A DNA stretch of 64,000 nucleotides from an uncultured Lachnospiraceae bacterium (lineage in GTDB: Bacteria; Bacillota; Clostridia; Lachnospirales; Lachnospiraceae): contig CAJUDZ010000006.1 of assembly GCA_910584965.1 (NCBI GenBank), positions 88,208-152,207 on the forward strand, read 5' to 3'. Made by a program: the position numbers and the translations under genes. Numbering within the stretch: the first letter of the stretch is position 1; every line of letters begins with the position of its first letter. This document shows, piece by piece, positions 34,888 to 43,429 of this stretch. The notes beneath the pieces were generated by a model, which made no database searches, was not told where the DNA came from, and saw only the letters and a list, made by a program, of their open reading frames with translations.

Positions 34888-35676
34888 TTACCATCCTCTT
34901 TTTTGCAGAAAATGAAGAAGTTCTTTTTCCCGGCGTTGACAGATTTCGTCCCGCGTTACGCTGTCTTGATAAGTTTCCGGAAAAACAAGTTCGCCGTCTA
35001 CACTTCCGTCTTTCAGGAAGACAACCCGTTTTCCTCTGGCGGCTACCTTGATATCGTGCGTGACAAGAATGATGGTTTGTCCTTCTTTGTTTAACAGATG
35101 CAGCAGTTTCATAACAATTTCTGTCTGTGCCGAATTCAGGCTGCCGGTCGGTTCATCGCACAGCAGAAGCGGAGGTCTGTTGATGATGGCGCGTAAGATG
35201 GAGGCTCTTTGCTGCTGGCCGCCCGACAGCTGGGACGGATACTTATCCGTATGCTCTTTCAGGCCGCACTGTCCGCATAGTTTTAAAATGGTATTTTTAA
35301 CGGAATCCTTTTCTTTACCCTTTGCCATTTTTCCGGCCAGCATCATCGGCAGAATCATGTTTTCATAGACAGTGAGATCGGGAATCAGACAGTGCTGCTG
35401 AAATACAATCCCTATGTTCTCGCGCCGGAATATCGTTTTTGCTTTTTCGCGCATCTGTCCGAAATCAGTATTTTTCAAAAGAACCGTGCCTTCATCAAAA
35501 TCATCGATACCTGCGATCAGGTGAAGCAGGCTTGTTTTTCCGGAACCCGAAGCGCCCATAATGATTACAAATTCCCGGGCGGCGACGTCCAGACTGATGT
35601 GGTCAACAGCCAGACTTTCGACTGTTCCCTCGCAATACTTTTTGGTCAGGTTTCTGACTTCCAATATTTTTTGCAT
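34888..35676 (-). CDS. ABC transporter ATP-binding protein (MacB/LolD type)
   Basis: 262 residues: Walker A MGASGSGKTSLLH, Q-loop GIVFQQHCLIPDLTVYENM, signature LSGGQQQRASILRAI, Walker B LLLCDEPTGSLN, H-loop ILVTHDIKVA. It powers the adjacent permease (53 bp downstream). The region just before the start codon is a duplicated 19-bp segment containing the ribosome binding site. An extra segment after the H-loop (VSVDGELVFP region to LLHFLQKRGW) lengthens it compared with the usual 225-250. Confidence 0.95.
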   Translation of the reverse strand: MQKILEVRNLTKKYCEGTVESLAVDHISLDVAAREFVIIMGASGSGKTSLLHLIAGIDDFDEGTVLLKNTDFGQMREKAKTIFRRENIGIVFQQHCLIPDLTVYENMILPMMLAGKMAKGKEKDSVKNTILKLCGQCGLKEHTDKYPSQLSGGQQQRASILRAIINRPPLLLCDEPTGSLNSAQTEIVMKLLHLLNKEGQTIILVTHDIKVAARGKRVVFLKDGSVDGELVFPETYQDSVTRDEICQRREKELLHFLQKRGW

Positions 35677-35677
35677 C

Positions 35678-35715
35678 TTTCTTCCCCATTCTCATTTTTC
35701 TTCCCCATGCTCATT
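35678..35715 (-). repeat. Tandem 19-bp duplication carrying the ribosome binding site of the ABC ATPase gene
   Basis: Two adjacent copies (35678-35696 and 35697-35715), differing at one base. Read on the minus strand each is AATGAG(A/C)ATGGGGAAGAAA, so the GGGGAAG ribosome binding site occurs twice, the second time right before the ATG at 35676. Confidence 0.85.
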
Positions 35716-35835
35716 TCAATTGGGGCCGACACGATTATTGTTTCGACTGCTTTTCAGCCTTAAACAAAAGATATCATGCCGTTTTCTGAGCCGCAATCCT
35801 TCTGTCGCCAAGTACTGAAATTTGTCGTATCATAC

Positions 35836-35863
35836 AAAAAGCCCGCCGCAATAAGCGGCAGGC
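35836..35863 (-). terminator. Terminator of the two-component system operon
   Basis: On the minus strand GCCTGCCGC, loop TTATT, GCGGCGGGC, then TTTTT (plus-strand arms 35841-35849 and 35855-35863; A run 35836-35840). It separates the sensor kinase gene from the ABC exporter genes downstream. Confidence 0.88.
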
Positions 35864-35881
35864 GCAATGAAAAAACTTTTT

Positions 35882-37189
35882 TTACCGTTCAAAATACATG
35901 TCTGTGATCAGCGTTCCGTCCCGGAAAAGATAGTCGGTCTCTCCGCCGTTTTCAAGAAGCACTCTTCGGATATTTTCCATGCCGAATCCGTGGTTTTGCC
36001 GGTCCGTCTTGGTGGTTTTTCCGTTTTTTAACGCTTCATACATCTCGGCCGTTGCCGGATTTGTAAATTGAAAAAGTATCGTGTTCCTGTGTGTCAGAAT
36101 AGAAACCGTAATGACCGCGTCTTCTGCAGGGACCGCTTCGCAGGCTTCAATGCCGTTATCCAGCATGTTGGAAAACAACGCGCATAAATCGTAGGTGTCC
36201 ATAAAGTCCGGGGCATCCAGCTTTCCTTCAAACGTAATGGAAACGGATTTCTTTTCCGCGTCCTGTATTTTCTGGTTCAGGATAACGTCTAACATTTCGC
36301 TGCCCGTGTGATACTTTTGCGTCGTCAGTTTTTCAAAATGGTTTTCGATCGTTTGTAAGTGCTCCAGCGCCGTTTCCGTTTTGCCGTCTGCCAGCAGCAG
36401 GCCCAGGAATCTTAACTGGGCATAGATATCATGACGGAATTTGCGCATTTCTCTGTCGCTGTCGTAAATATTTTGAAAATACATCTGCTGAACGCGGATA
36501 ATTTCTTCTTTTATTTTGTTTTGCTTCAGGTAATAGTCTTTGGTGTATACGTTAAAAACAAGCAGAATAATGCCGATAAAAACCGTACCCATAAATACCA
36601 GCGCAAAGGCGGGCAGCATGCCGCTTTTTTCTTCATGTTCCATATACGCCGGCATCACCGTAATGATTTCAAACAAAAGGATTCCGCTCCATAAAATAAT
36701 CATAATTATAAGGTATTGAAACCAGTTCAGCGAATGAAAATACAGAATAAAATTCTGCGTCCATTTTCTGTTTATGATATACAGAATGAAGCCCGTAATC
36801 ACCAGCGCAAAAAATAAACTGAAGGCGCCCGATCTTTCGGCGCTGATTTCCCGATAAACCGATGACGGACGGAACAAAATACAGCCGATTCCAAATACGA
36901 TGCTTTCGGCCATGTTCACCAACAGGTATACGCCCGTGAAATGGATGATGTTGGAGAACGGTGTTCCCTGAAACAAGATGATATATATGACCATATTCAA
37001 CGCCAGTATGACGGCGGCGCTGTTGTGGAAAAACAGCACGGCAGGTATTGTAACCAGTAAATAAACGCCGGCCATTGCCGCGTACTTCGCGATTCCCTTT
37101 TTTCGGTTATGGAAAATTCCCTCACCGATCAGAAATAATTCCGCGGCATACATGACATTGTAGATAATCTTTAAAATCGTATCAGTCAC
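35882..37189 (-). CDS. GHKL-domain sensor histidine kinase (AgrC-like)
   Basis: 435 residues. Six or seven hydrophobic helices fill the first 215 residues. They are followed by a coiled helix and the phospho-acceptor region REMRKFRHDIYAQLRFL, where the His is followed by Asp as in AgrC-type kinases. The GHKL ATPase has the N box LFSNMLDNGIEACEA and the G box NHGFGMENIRRVLLENGG. Such kinases usually sense peptides or membrane-active compounds. The start is a GTG at 37189 directly after the stop of the response-regulator gene (TAAGTG), which suggests translational coupling; an ATG 12 codons in is the alternative. Confidence 0.92.
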   Translation of the reverse strand: MTDTILKIIYNVMYAAELFLIGEGIFHNRKKGIAKYAAMAGVYLLVTIPAVLFFHNSAAVILALNMVIYIILFQGTPFSNIIHFTGVYLLVNMAESIVFGIGCILFRPSSVYREISAERSGAFSLFFALVITGFILYIINRKWTQNFILYFHSLNWFQYLIIMIILWSGILLFEIITVMPAYMEHEEKSGMLPAFALVFMGTVFIGIILLVFNVYTKDYYLKQNKIKEEIIRVQQMYFQNIYDSDREMRKFRHDIYAQLRFLGLLLADGKTETALEHLQTIENHFEKLTTQKYHTGSEMLDVILNQKIQDAEKKSVSITFEGKLDAPDFMDTYDLCALFSNMLDNGIEACEAVPAEDAVITVSILTHRNTILFQFTNPATAEMYEALKNGKTTKTDRQNHGFGMENIRRVLLENGGETDYLFRDGTLITDMYFER

Positions 37190-37912
37190 TTACATCACTT
37201 CTACCTTTCTCCGTAAAAATTCCCGATACTTTTCCATCACTTCATTTTTACGGAATCTGCTTATTTTAACGGTTTTTCCGGTATCCAGCAGGACTTCGCC
37301 GCCCTTTTTTTCAAAATATTCCAAATTGACCAGATAGGATTTATGAATACGTGCAAAATCCTGAAAGGGAAGCGCGCTTTCCCAGAATTTCATGGTTTTC
37401 CGCATCAGATATTCTTCGGTCTCCGTTACGGCCAGGGTATATTTGTCCTGCGCTTCGATATATTTAATCCGTTTCACCGGTAAAATATAAGTTTCTCCAT
37501 TCTCTGCGATTTCCAGTACCGGTCCGCATAAATCCAAGAGCGTTTTCTCCATCACTTTCCGAAAAATTTCCGGGCAGAGCGGTTTGAGCAGAAAACCGAC
37601 CACGTTTTTGCCGAAGGCTTCCAGAGCCCGTTCCCGATGGCTGGTCGTGAAAATGATTCTTGTCTGTTTTTGGTTCGATTCAAAATATTCTTTAATGCTG
37701 ATACCATCCTGTGCGGGCATTTCGATATCCAGAAGAAGGATATCGTAATCATTGCCTGCCCCAATCATTTCCCCGCCTGAGGCGAAAATATGGATATCCG
37801 GCATTTCGATAGCCGGTTCCTTTTGTTTAAAAAATGCTTCGCACATCCGCAGCAGATTTTCCCGGCCGGCCGCTTCGTCATCGCAGATTGCTATTTTGAT
37901 TTTGGGCGCCAT
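37190..37912 (-). CDS. LytTR-family response regulator
   Basis: 240 residues. The receiver domain reads IKIAICDDEAAGRENLL with phospho-acceptor Asp62 in YDILLLDIEMPAQDG and the conserved Lys in GFLLKPLCPE. The C-terminal LytTR DNA-binding domain contains IKYIEAQDKYTLAV, YLMRKTMKFWES, FARIHKSYLVNLEY and VKISRFRKNEVMEKYREF. LytTR regulators bind pairs of short direct repeats and often control peptide or ABC genes beside them. The ATG at 37912 gives the normal receiver start; the frame is open 36 codons further upstream. Confidence 0.93.
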   Translation of the reverse strand: MAPKIKIAICDDEAAGRENLLRMCEAFFKQKEPAIEMPDIHIFASGGEMIGAGNDYDILLLDIEMPAQDGISIKEYFESNQKQTRIIFTTSHRERALEAFGKNVVGFLLKPLCPEIFRKVMEKTLLDLCGPVLEIAENGETYILPVKRIKYIEAQDKYTLAVTETEEYLMRKTMKFWESALPFQDFARIHKSYLVNLEYFEKKGGEVLLDTGKTVKISRFRKNEVMEKYREFLRRKVEVM

Positions 37913-38128
37913 ATTTCCTGATGATTCCTTTACCAATATATTTGTCAAAGCAATACCCTTGTTCGCGGAGGGTACGCATCTAACATGAATATACCAAAGA
38001 TCACGGGAAAACGAAATCAAAATCTGTGGTTTATGCCGGAATTACGAAATGCTTTTGTGGAAAATGAACAGGAATACCTTTTTTTGTGTCTTTATTCCCG
38101 TAAAATATACAAAATTTGAATCCGGGTA

Positions 38129-38157
38129 TTGCATTTTGGGGAAAAATAGCGTATTTT
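38129..38157 (+). promoter_or_regulatory. Promoter of glnN
   Basis: TTGCAT (38129-38134), 17-bp spacer, TATTTT (38152-38157). The transcript would have a leader of about 120 nt. The remainder of the 373-bp gap between the response regulator and glnN (37913-38128) shows no gene; it must hold the minus-strand promoter of the two-component genes. Confidence 0.5.
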
Positions 38158-38202
38158 AATAAAAGAAACTGCAGTTGCATTAAAAATTATATAAGATATC
38201 TT

Positions 38203-38245
38203 GAACGAGGATGTTCCAAAAAGATTATTTTTGGGGCATTTTTTT
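38203..38245 (+). promoter_or_regulatory. glnN leader: intrinsic terminator with an overlapping competing hairpin
   Basis: The terminator stem is TGTTCCAAAAA (38212-38222)/TTTTTGGGGCA (38228-38238), loop GATTA, followed by seven Ts (38239-38245), 41 bp before the glnN start codon. A smaller hairpin GAAC (38203-38206)/GTTC (38213-38216) with a six-base loop GAGGAT shares the 5' arm, so the two cannot form together. This is the arrangement of a terminator/antiterminator switch. Confidence 0.7.
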
Positions 38246-38285
38246 GTACAAAGCATCGTGTTGTGACAAAGATAGGAGGATTCAT

Positions 38286-40397
38286 ATGAGCGAAGTATTC
38301 AATGTGGAGGAGATTTTTGGACAGAACTTGTTTACTCTCAGTAAAATGAAGGAGCGTCTGCCGAAAAACGTATACAAAGAAGTGGTAAATGTTATGAATA
38401 ACGGCGGCGAGCTTTCTATGAGCACGGCGAATGTTGTTGCAAAGGAGATGAAGGATTGGGCGGTAGAGCATGGCGCAACGCATTATACGCACTGGTTCCA
38501 GCCGCTGACGGGAATCACCGCCGAAAAACACGATGCGTTTGTGACCCATCCGGACGAATCGGGGCGGATGCTGACGGAATTTTCGGGCAGAGAGCTGATC
38601 AAGGGCGAACCGGATGCGTCCTCGTTTCCATCCGGCGGTCTGCGCGCTACTTTTGAGGCGAGAGGATATACCGCGTGGGATATTACCTCGCCGGCGTTTT
38701 TGAAAGAATCTACCTGCGGAACGATTCTCTGCATTCCTACCGCCTTCTGTTCTTATACGGGAGAAGCGCTGGATAAAAAAACGCCGCTGCTGCGTTCGAT
38801 GGAAGCGTTAAGCGAACAGGCCCTTCGTATTGTACGCCTGTTTGGAAACACGGAGGCGAAAAAAGTAACCGCGTCCGTCGGCCCGGAGCAGGAATATTTT
38901 CTGGTAGATGAAAAACTGTATATGAAGCGGACCGACCTGATGTTCGCGGGCCGTACTCTGTTCGGGGCACCCGCGCCGAAAGGGCAGGAGATGGACGATC
39001 ATTATTTCGGCGTTATCAGGGAACGCGTCGGCGCGTATATGAAAGATCTGAACGAAGAGCTCTGGAAGCTGGGCGTTACGGCGAAGACACAGCATAACGA
39101 AGTGGCTCCGGCACAGCATGAACTGGCGCCGATTTACGAGACGGCCAACATCGCGGTAGACCATAACCAGATCGTTATGGAGACGATGAAAAAAGTCGCG
39201 GCCAAACATAGTATGAGATGCCTGTTACATGAAAAACCCTATGCGGGCGTGAACGGTTCCGGCAAACATAACAACTGGTCCGTTACGACGGATAACGGCG
39301 TCAACCTTCTGGATCCCGGAGAGACACCGAATGAAAATATTCAGTTTCTGCTCGTGCTTGCCTGCATCCTGAAAGCGGTGGATACGCATGCGGATCTTCT
39401 GCGCCAGTCCGCCTCCGATGTCGGCAACGACCACAGGCTGGGAGCCAACGAGGCGCCTCCTGCGATTATCTCCGTTTTCCTCGGTGAACAGCTTGAGGAT
39501 GTTGTCAGCCAGTTAATCGAAACGGGTTTTGCGACTTCCGTCAAAGAAGGCGGCAAACTGCTGACGGGCGTCAAGACGCTGCCTGATTTTCAGAAGGATG
39601 CGACGGACAGAAACAGAACTTCGCCGTTCGCTTTTACCGGGAATAAATTTGAGTTTCGTATGGTAGGCTCCGCGGATTCCATCGCAAGTCCGAATACGAC
39701 CCTGAACGCTATCGTCGCGGAAGCGTTCTGCGAGGCGGCGGATCGGCTGGAAAAGGCCGATGATCTCGAGGTTGCAATTCATGACCTGATTAAGGAATAC
39801 ATGTCGAAACACCAGAGAATTATTTTCAACGGAAACGGTTATGCCGACGAATGGGTTGAGGAGGCACAGAAGAGGGGGCTTCCGAATATCAAATCCATGA
39901 TCGAGGCGGCGGATACGCTGACGACGGATAAGGCGGTGTGCCTGTTCGAGAAATTCCGGATTTTTACGAAGGTGGAGCTTCAGTCCCGCGAGGAAATCAT
40001 CTATGAGACTTATGCGAAAACCATTAACATCGAAGCGCTGACCATGATCGACATGGCCGGTAAGCAGATCATCCCGGCGGTTGTAAAGTATACGAAGCTG
40101 CTTGCGGATACGGCGAATGCGGTAAAAGAAGCGGGAGCGGATGCGTCCATGCAGATAGAACTTTTAAAAACTGTCAGCGAAAAACTGGCGGCGATGCAGA
40201 CGGCGGTGACAGAGCTGAAAGAAGTGGAGGCGAAGGCTTCCGCGATGGAAAATGCGAAAGAGCAGGCATTTTTCTATAAGGATACGGTCAGGGTGGTTAT
40301 GGAAAAACTGCGCGAGCCGGCGGATGAACTGGAAATGATCGTTGATAAGGACATCTGGCCGATTCCGACCTACGGGGAACTGATGTTTGAAATATAA
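38286..40397 (+). CDS. glnN: Glutamine synthetase type III
   Basis: A 703-residue GSIII, far longer than GSI (about 450-470), that makes glutamine from glutamate, ammonia and ATP. GSIII features are the N-terminal extension (VFNVEEIFGQNLFTLSKMKERLP), WFQPLTGITAEKHDAF, SVGPEQEYFLVD, the catalytic GKHNNWSV, LLHEKPYAGVNGSGKHN and NRTSPFAFTGNKFEFRMVGS. The long helical C-terminal part from about 560 is also typical. The ATG at 38286 follows AGGAGG. Its leader terminator suggests nitrogen-responsive expression together with amt-PII. Confidence 0.97.
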   Translation: MSEVFNVEEIFGQNLFTLSKMKERLPKNVYKEVVNVMNNGGELSMSTANVVAKEMKDWAVEHGATHYTHWFQPLTGITAEKHDAFVTHPDESGRMLTEFSGRELIKGEPDASSFPSGGLRATFEARGYTAWDITSPAFLKESTCGTILCIPTAFCSYTGEALDKKTPLLRSMEALSEQALRIVRLFGNTEAKKVTASVGPEQEYFLVDEKLYMKRTDLMFAGRTLFGAPAPKGQEMDDHYFGVIRERVGAYMKDLNEELWKLGVTAKTQHNEVAPAQHELAPIYETANIAVDHNQIVMETMKKVAAKHSMRCLLHEKPYAGVNGSGKHNNWSVTTDNGVNLLDPGETPNENIQFLLVLACILKAVDTHADLLRQSASDVGNDHRLGANEAPPAIISVFLGEQLEDVVSQLIETGFATSVKEGGKLLTGVKTLPDFQKDATDRNRTSPFAFTGNKFEFRMVGSADSIASPNTTLNAIVAEAFCEAADRLEKADDLEVAIHDLIKEYMSKHQRIIFNGNGYADEWVEEAQKRGLPNIKSMIEAADTLTTDKAVCLFEKFRIFTKVELQSREEIIYETYAKTINIEALTMIDMAGKQIIPAVVKYTKLLADTANAVKEAGADASMQIELLKTVSEKLAAMQTAVTELKEVEAKASAMENAKEQAFFYKDTVRVVMEKLREPADELEMIVDKDIWPIPTYGELMFEI

Positions 40398-40491
40398 AAT
40401 CAGAGCATGCGGAAATCGTCTTAACGGTCAACAGTGAAGATTTATAGAGGGTCTGAATTGATATCATCAGACGATTGCGGAGGGAAGCCCC

Positions 40492-41439
40492 ATGATAATC
40501 AGCGCGAGCAGAAGAACTGACATTCCGGCCCTTTTTTCCGACTGGCTGTTTAAAAGAATGGAAGAAGGGTACGTTCTTGTCAGGAATCCGATGAATTTCC
40601 ACCAGGTGAGCAGAATCAGTCTTTCGCCGGACGTTGTTGACTGTATCGTATTCTGGAGCAAAAATCCCCGGCCGATGCTGCACGGGCTGGGGAATCTTGA
40701 AAAATATATGTATTATTTCCAGTACACCCTGAACGCCTATGGAACCGATATCGAACAGAATCTTCCTCCGCTGGATGAGAGAATCGAAACGTTTCGAAAT
40801 CTGTCGGAAAGCCTCGGCAGACAGCGTGTGATATGGCGTTATGACCCCGTGCTTTTAAATGAACGCTATACGATCGGCTGGCATGTCGAACGATACGCGC
40901 ATATTGCAAAAGAGCTATCCGGAAGTACTGACAAATGTATTATCAGTTTTATAGATCTGTATCCGGGAATGAAGGGCAGGGTAAAAGACCGGAATGTTTA
41001 TGAACTGCATACCGAAGAAAAGAGGCGGCTCGCCGGAGAATTTTCGGCCATTGCCGGCGGCTGCGGCTTTTCGATAGATACCTGTGCGGAAGATATCGAT
41101 CTGGCGGAGTTTTCCGTCGGCCATGCACATTGTATCGATGCCGGGCTGATTTCCAGGCTTCTGGGCTGCGCTGTCAAAGCCGGAAAAGATAAGGCCCAGC
41201 GCCCTGAATGCGGATGTGCGCCGGGCATCGATATCGGACTGTATAATACATGCCGGAACGGCTGTGTTTACTGCTATGCGAATCACGGCGACAGTGCAGG
41301 GAGGAAGAGCGTGCAGGCGTATGACGTCAATTCGCCATTATTATGCAGCCGGCTTACGGAGCTCGACAGAGTTACGGAACGTAAGATGAAAAGTCTGAAA
41401 GAGTTTTGCTGTTATGAGTTCCCCGGGGGGATTTTATAA
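40492..41439 (+). CDS. DUF1848 protein (radical SAM-like Cys cluster)
   Basis: 315 residues matching DUF1848: MIISASRRTDIPALFSDWLFKR at the start, VDCIVFWSKNPRPML, YFQYTLNAYG and RYDPVLLNERYT. Near the C-terminus is a Cys group GCAPGIDIGLYNTCRNGCVYCYAN; the CxxxCxxC spacing and the following aromatic residue resemble a radical SAM cluster site placed at the wrong end of the barrel. The family has no established reaction. The start has GGAGGG nine bases before it. It stands alone between glnN and tRNA-Gln. Confidence 0.88.
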   Translation: MIISASRRTDIPALFSDWLFKRMEEGYVLVRNPMNFHQVSRISLSPDVVDCIVFWSKNPRPMLHGLGNLEKYMYYFQYTLNAYGTDIEQNLPPLDERIETFRNLSESLGRQRVIWRYDPVLLNERYTIGWHVERYAHIAKELSGSTDKCIISFIDLYPGMKGRVKDRNVYELHTEEKRRLAGEFSAIAGGCGFSIDTCAEDIDLAEFSVGHAHCIDAGLISRLLGCAVKAGKDKAQRPECGCAPGIDIGLYNTCRNGCVYCYANHGDSAGRKSVQAYDVNSPLLCSRLTELDRVTERKMKSLKEFCCYEFPGGIL

Positions 41440-41486
41440 CTTTCAAAAAAATTTTTCAATAATTTCAAAAAATTTCAATTTAGGGC

Positions 41487-41515
41487 TTGTCAAATGTCTT
41501 AACATGCTGTATAAT
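41487..41515 (+). promoter_or_regulatory. Promoter of tRNA-Gln
   Basis: TTGTCA (41487-41492), 17-bp spacer, TATAAT (41510-41515), about 19 bp before the tRNA 5' end. Confidence 0.75.
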
Positions 41516-41533
41516 TCCAAATTGTAATGTTAA

Positions 41534-41605
41534 TGGGCTATCGCCAAACGGTAAGGCAACGGACTCTGACTCCGTCATTTCAAGGTTCGAATCCTTGTAG
41601 CCCAG
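41534..41605 (+). tRNA. tRNA-Gln (anticodon CTG)
   Basis: A complete cloverleaf. The acceptor stem is TGGGCTA/TAGCCCA, with the U1-A72 pair typical of tRNA-Gln and discriminator G41605. The anticodon stem ACGGA/TCCGT encloses CTCTGAC, giving anticodon CTG, and the T arm is CAAGG-TTCGAAT-CCTTG. The 3' CCA is not encoded. Confidence 0.95.
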
Positions 41606-41612
41606 CTAAATG

Positions 41613-41640
41613 ACCCGGTGAAGATGATTCACCGGGTTTT
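41613..41640 (+). terminator. Terminator after tRNA-Gln
   Basis: ACCCGGTGAA (41613-41622) and TTCACCGGGT (41628-41637) form a 10-bp perfect stem followed by Ts. Confidence 0.9.
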
Positions 41641-41677
41641 CTGTATCATGCGGCAGGCAGAAAGAAGGCATTTGCAT

Positions 41678-42391
41678 ATGTATACGTTTCAAAGCAGAAT
41701 CCGTTACAGCGAGGTCGGGCCGGACGGGAAGCTGACGCTGGAATCTTTGCTGGATTATTTTCAGGACGTTTCCACGTTTCATTCCGAGGACCTGGGACTG
41801 GGCGTCGGTTATTTAAAAGAAAAAAATATGGTCTGGGTATTGTCTTCCTGGCAGATTGTCGTGGAACGCTATCCAATGCTTTGTGAAAAAGTAATAACGG
41901 GAACGGCCCCGTATGAGTTTAAAGGATTTGTCGGATATCGTAATTTTTGGATGGAAACGGAAGCGGGAGAACGGATTGCCTATGCCAATTCGATCTGGAG
42001 CCTGATGGATACCGTGAAAAAGGCGCCGGCCAAACCTACCGCGGAGATGCTGGAAGGCTATCGTCTGGCGGAAAAGCTCCCGATGGATTACGCGCCGAGA
42101 AAGATTTCGATGCCGGGTGGGGGAAAACGGGAAGAAGAACTTTCGGTAAAAACGCATCATCTCGATACGAACGGCCATGTCAATAACGGACAGTATGTGC
42201 GGATGGCCATGGACTATATCCCGGCTGATTTCCAAATCCGGCAGATGCGGGCGGAATACAAGAAGCAGGCGGTGCTGCATGACCGGATTATGCCGGTAAC
42301 GGCAGTTAGTGAGGAGAAAACGCTGTACACGGTATCGCTGAACGCAGAGGACGGGAAACCGTACAGCATAGTCGAGTTCAGGAGAGATTGA
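41678..42391 (+). CDS. Acyl-ACP thioesterase (FatA/FatB-like)
   Basis: 237 residues with two hot-dog folds: YTFQSRIRYSEVGPDGKLTLESLLDYFQDVS in the first and VKTHHLDTNGHVNNGQYVRMAMDY in the second. The latter holds the DxNxHVNNxxY motif of plant-type acyl-ACP thioesterases and bacterial relatives. It would release free fatty acids from acyl-ACP. The start at 41678 follows AAGAAGG; upstream ATGs in the same frame lie in the tRNA terminator. No fatty-acid genes are adjacent. Confidence 0.93.
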   Translation: MYTFQSRIRYSEVGPDGKLTLESLLDYFQDVSTFHSEDLGLGVGYLKEKNMVWVLSSWQIVVERYPMLCEKVITGTAPYEFKGFVGYRNFWMETEAGERIAYANSIWSLMDTVKKAPAKPTAEMLEGYRLAEKLPMDYAPRKISMPGGGKREEELSVKTHHLDTNGHVNNGQYVRMAMDYIPADFQIRQMRAEYKKQAVLHDRIMPVTAVSEEKTLYTVSLNAEDGKPYSIVEFRRD

Positions 42392-42448
42392 AAATGAAAA
42401 AATTCAATCTGATAAATTGCCGTTTGCGCAGCGGAATGAGGAGAAGAA

Positions 42449-43327
42449 ATGATAAAACTTGGTGAAATACAGACATTGAAAATTGTGAAAAAAGTGGAAT
42501 TTGGCGTCTATCTGGCGGACGAAGGACAAAATGAAGAACAGAATGCGGCAGAACGGCCGGGACAGGCCCTGCAGACGTCGGAAAAGGTACTGCTTCCGGG
42601 AAGACAGGTTCCGCGGGAGGCAGGAATCGGTACGGAAGTGGAAGTGTTTGTTTACAGGGATTCCAAAGACCGGCTGATCGCTACGACGGCGAGGCCGCTC
42701 ATTACGCTTGGCGGCGTGGCCAGACTGCGGGTGGTGCAGACCGGGCAGATCGGCGCGTTTCTGGACTGGGGACTGGAAAAAGATCTGCTGCTTCCGTTTA
42801 AGGAACAGAAAAAAAGAGTGAAAGAAGGAGAAACCTGCCTTGCGGCCCTCTATATTGATAAAAGCGGCAGACTTTGCGCGACAATGAATGTATATCGTTA
42901 TCTGCGGCAGGACAGCCCTTATAAAAAAGATGACCGGGTAACGGGTACCGTTTATGAGATCAGCGATAATTTCGGAGCATTTGTGGCCGTCGATGATATG
43001 TATTCCGGTCTGATAGCCAAAAAAGAGCTGTACGGAGATGTTCAGGTCGGCGGTACGGTTGCAGCGCGGGTTATAGAGGTAAAGGGGGACGGGCGGCTGG
43101 ACCTGAGTATCCGGGAAAAGGCATACTTACAGATTGAGAAGGATGCGGAAAAAATTCTGAAAGTCATAGACAGCTATGACGGCGCGCTGCCGTTCACGGA
43201 CAAAGCCTCTCCGGAAACGATCAAAAGAGAAATGCAGATGAGCAAAAACGAATTTAAGCGGGCGGTAGGACATCTTCTGAAGGAGAAGAAAATTATAATA
43301 GGGGAAAAAGCCATTCGAAAATTATAG
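42449..43327 (+). CDS. CvfB-like S1 RNA-binding protein
   Basis: 292 residues of the CvfB/YitL family. There are S1-like OB folds at about 1-65, 66-145 (GGVARLRVVQTGQIGAFLDWGLEKDLLLPF) and 146-220 (YKKDDRVTGTVYEISDNFGAFVAVDD), and a C-terminal winged helix ending SKNEFKRAVGHLLKEKKIII. Staphylococcal CvfB binds RNA and affects virulence gene expression. An insertion of about 20 residues (EGQNEEQNAAERPGQAL) is seen in the first domain. Promoter not evident; the start follows AGGAGAAG. Confidence 0.92.
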   Translation: MIKLGEIQTLKIVKKVEFGVYLADEGQNEEQNAAERPGQALQTSEKVLLPGRQVPREAGIGTEVEVFVYRDSKDRLIATTARPLITLGGVARLRVVQTGQIGAFLDWGLEKDLLLPFKEQKKRVKEGETCLAALYIDKSGRLCATMNVYRYLRQDSPYKKDDRVTGTVYEISDNFGAFVAVDDMYSGLIAKKELYGDVQVGGTVAARVIEVKGDGRLDLSIREKAYLQIEKDAEKILKVIDSYDGALPFTDKASPETIKREMQMSKNEFKRAVGHLLKEKKIIIGEKAIRKL

Positions 43328-43332
43328 AAAAC

Positions 43333-43360
43333 TTGCAACTTTTGAAGAATTGAGTATAAT
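43333..43360 (+). promoter_or_regulatory. Promoter of the small HPr-like gene
   Basis: TTGCAA (43333-43338), 16-bp spacer, TATAAT (43355-43360), 69 bp before the start codon. Confidence 0.65.
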
Positions 43361-43429
43361 TTAGATAGACAGAATAATGATGCAAAACAAAGAAAGGAAA
43401 ATACCGGAAACACGGTATGAGGTGAGAAA

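Noticed and set aside
35774..35833. A 19-codon minus-strand ORF (MIRQISVLGDRRIAAQKTA) as an autoinducing peptide precursor for the AgrC-like kinase
   Set aside because: It begins within a few bases of the terminator T run with no ribosome binding site, has no Cys and no AgrD-like leader or tail, and no AgrB gene is present.
41440..41486. AT-rich stretch before tRNA-Gln as an integration site or origin
   Set aside because: No integrase gene, direct repeat of the tRNA end, or DnaA-box cluster was found nearby; it looks like an upstream promoter element.
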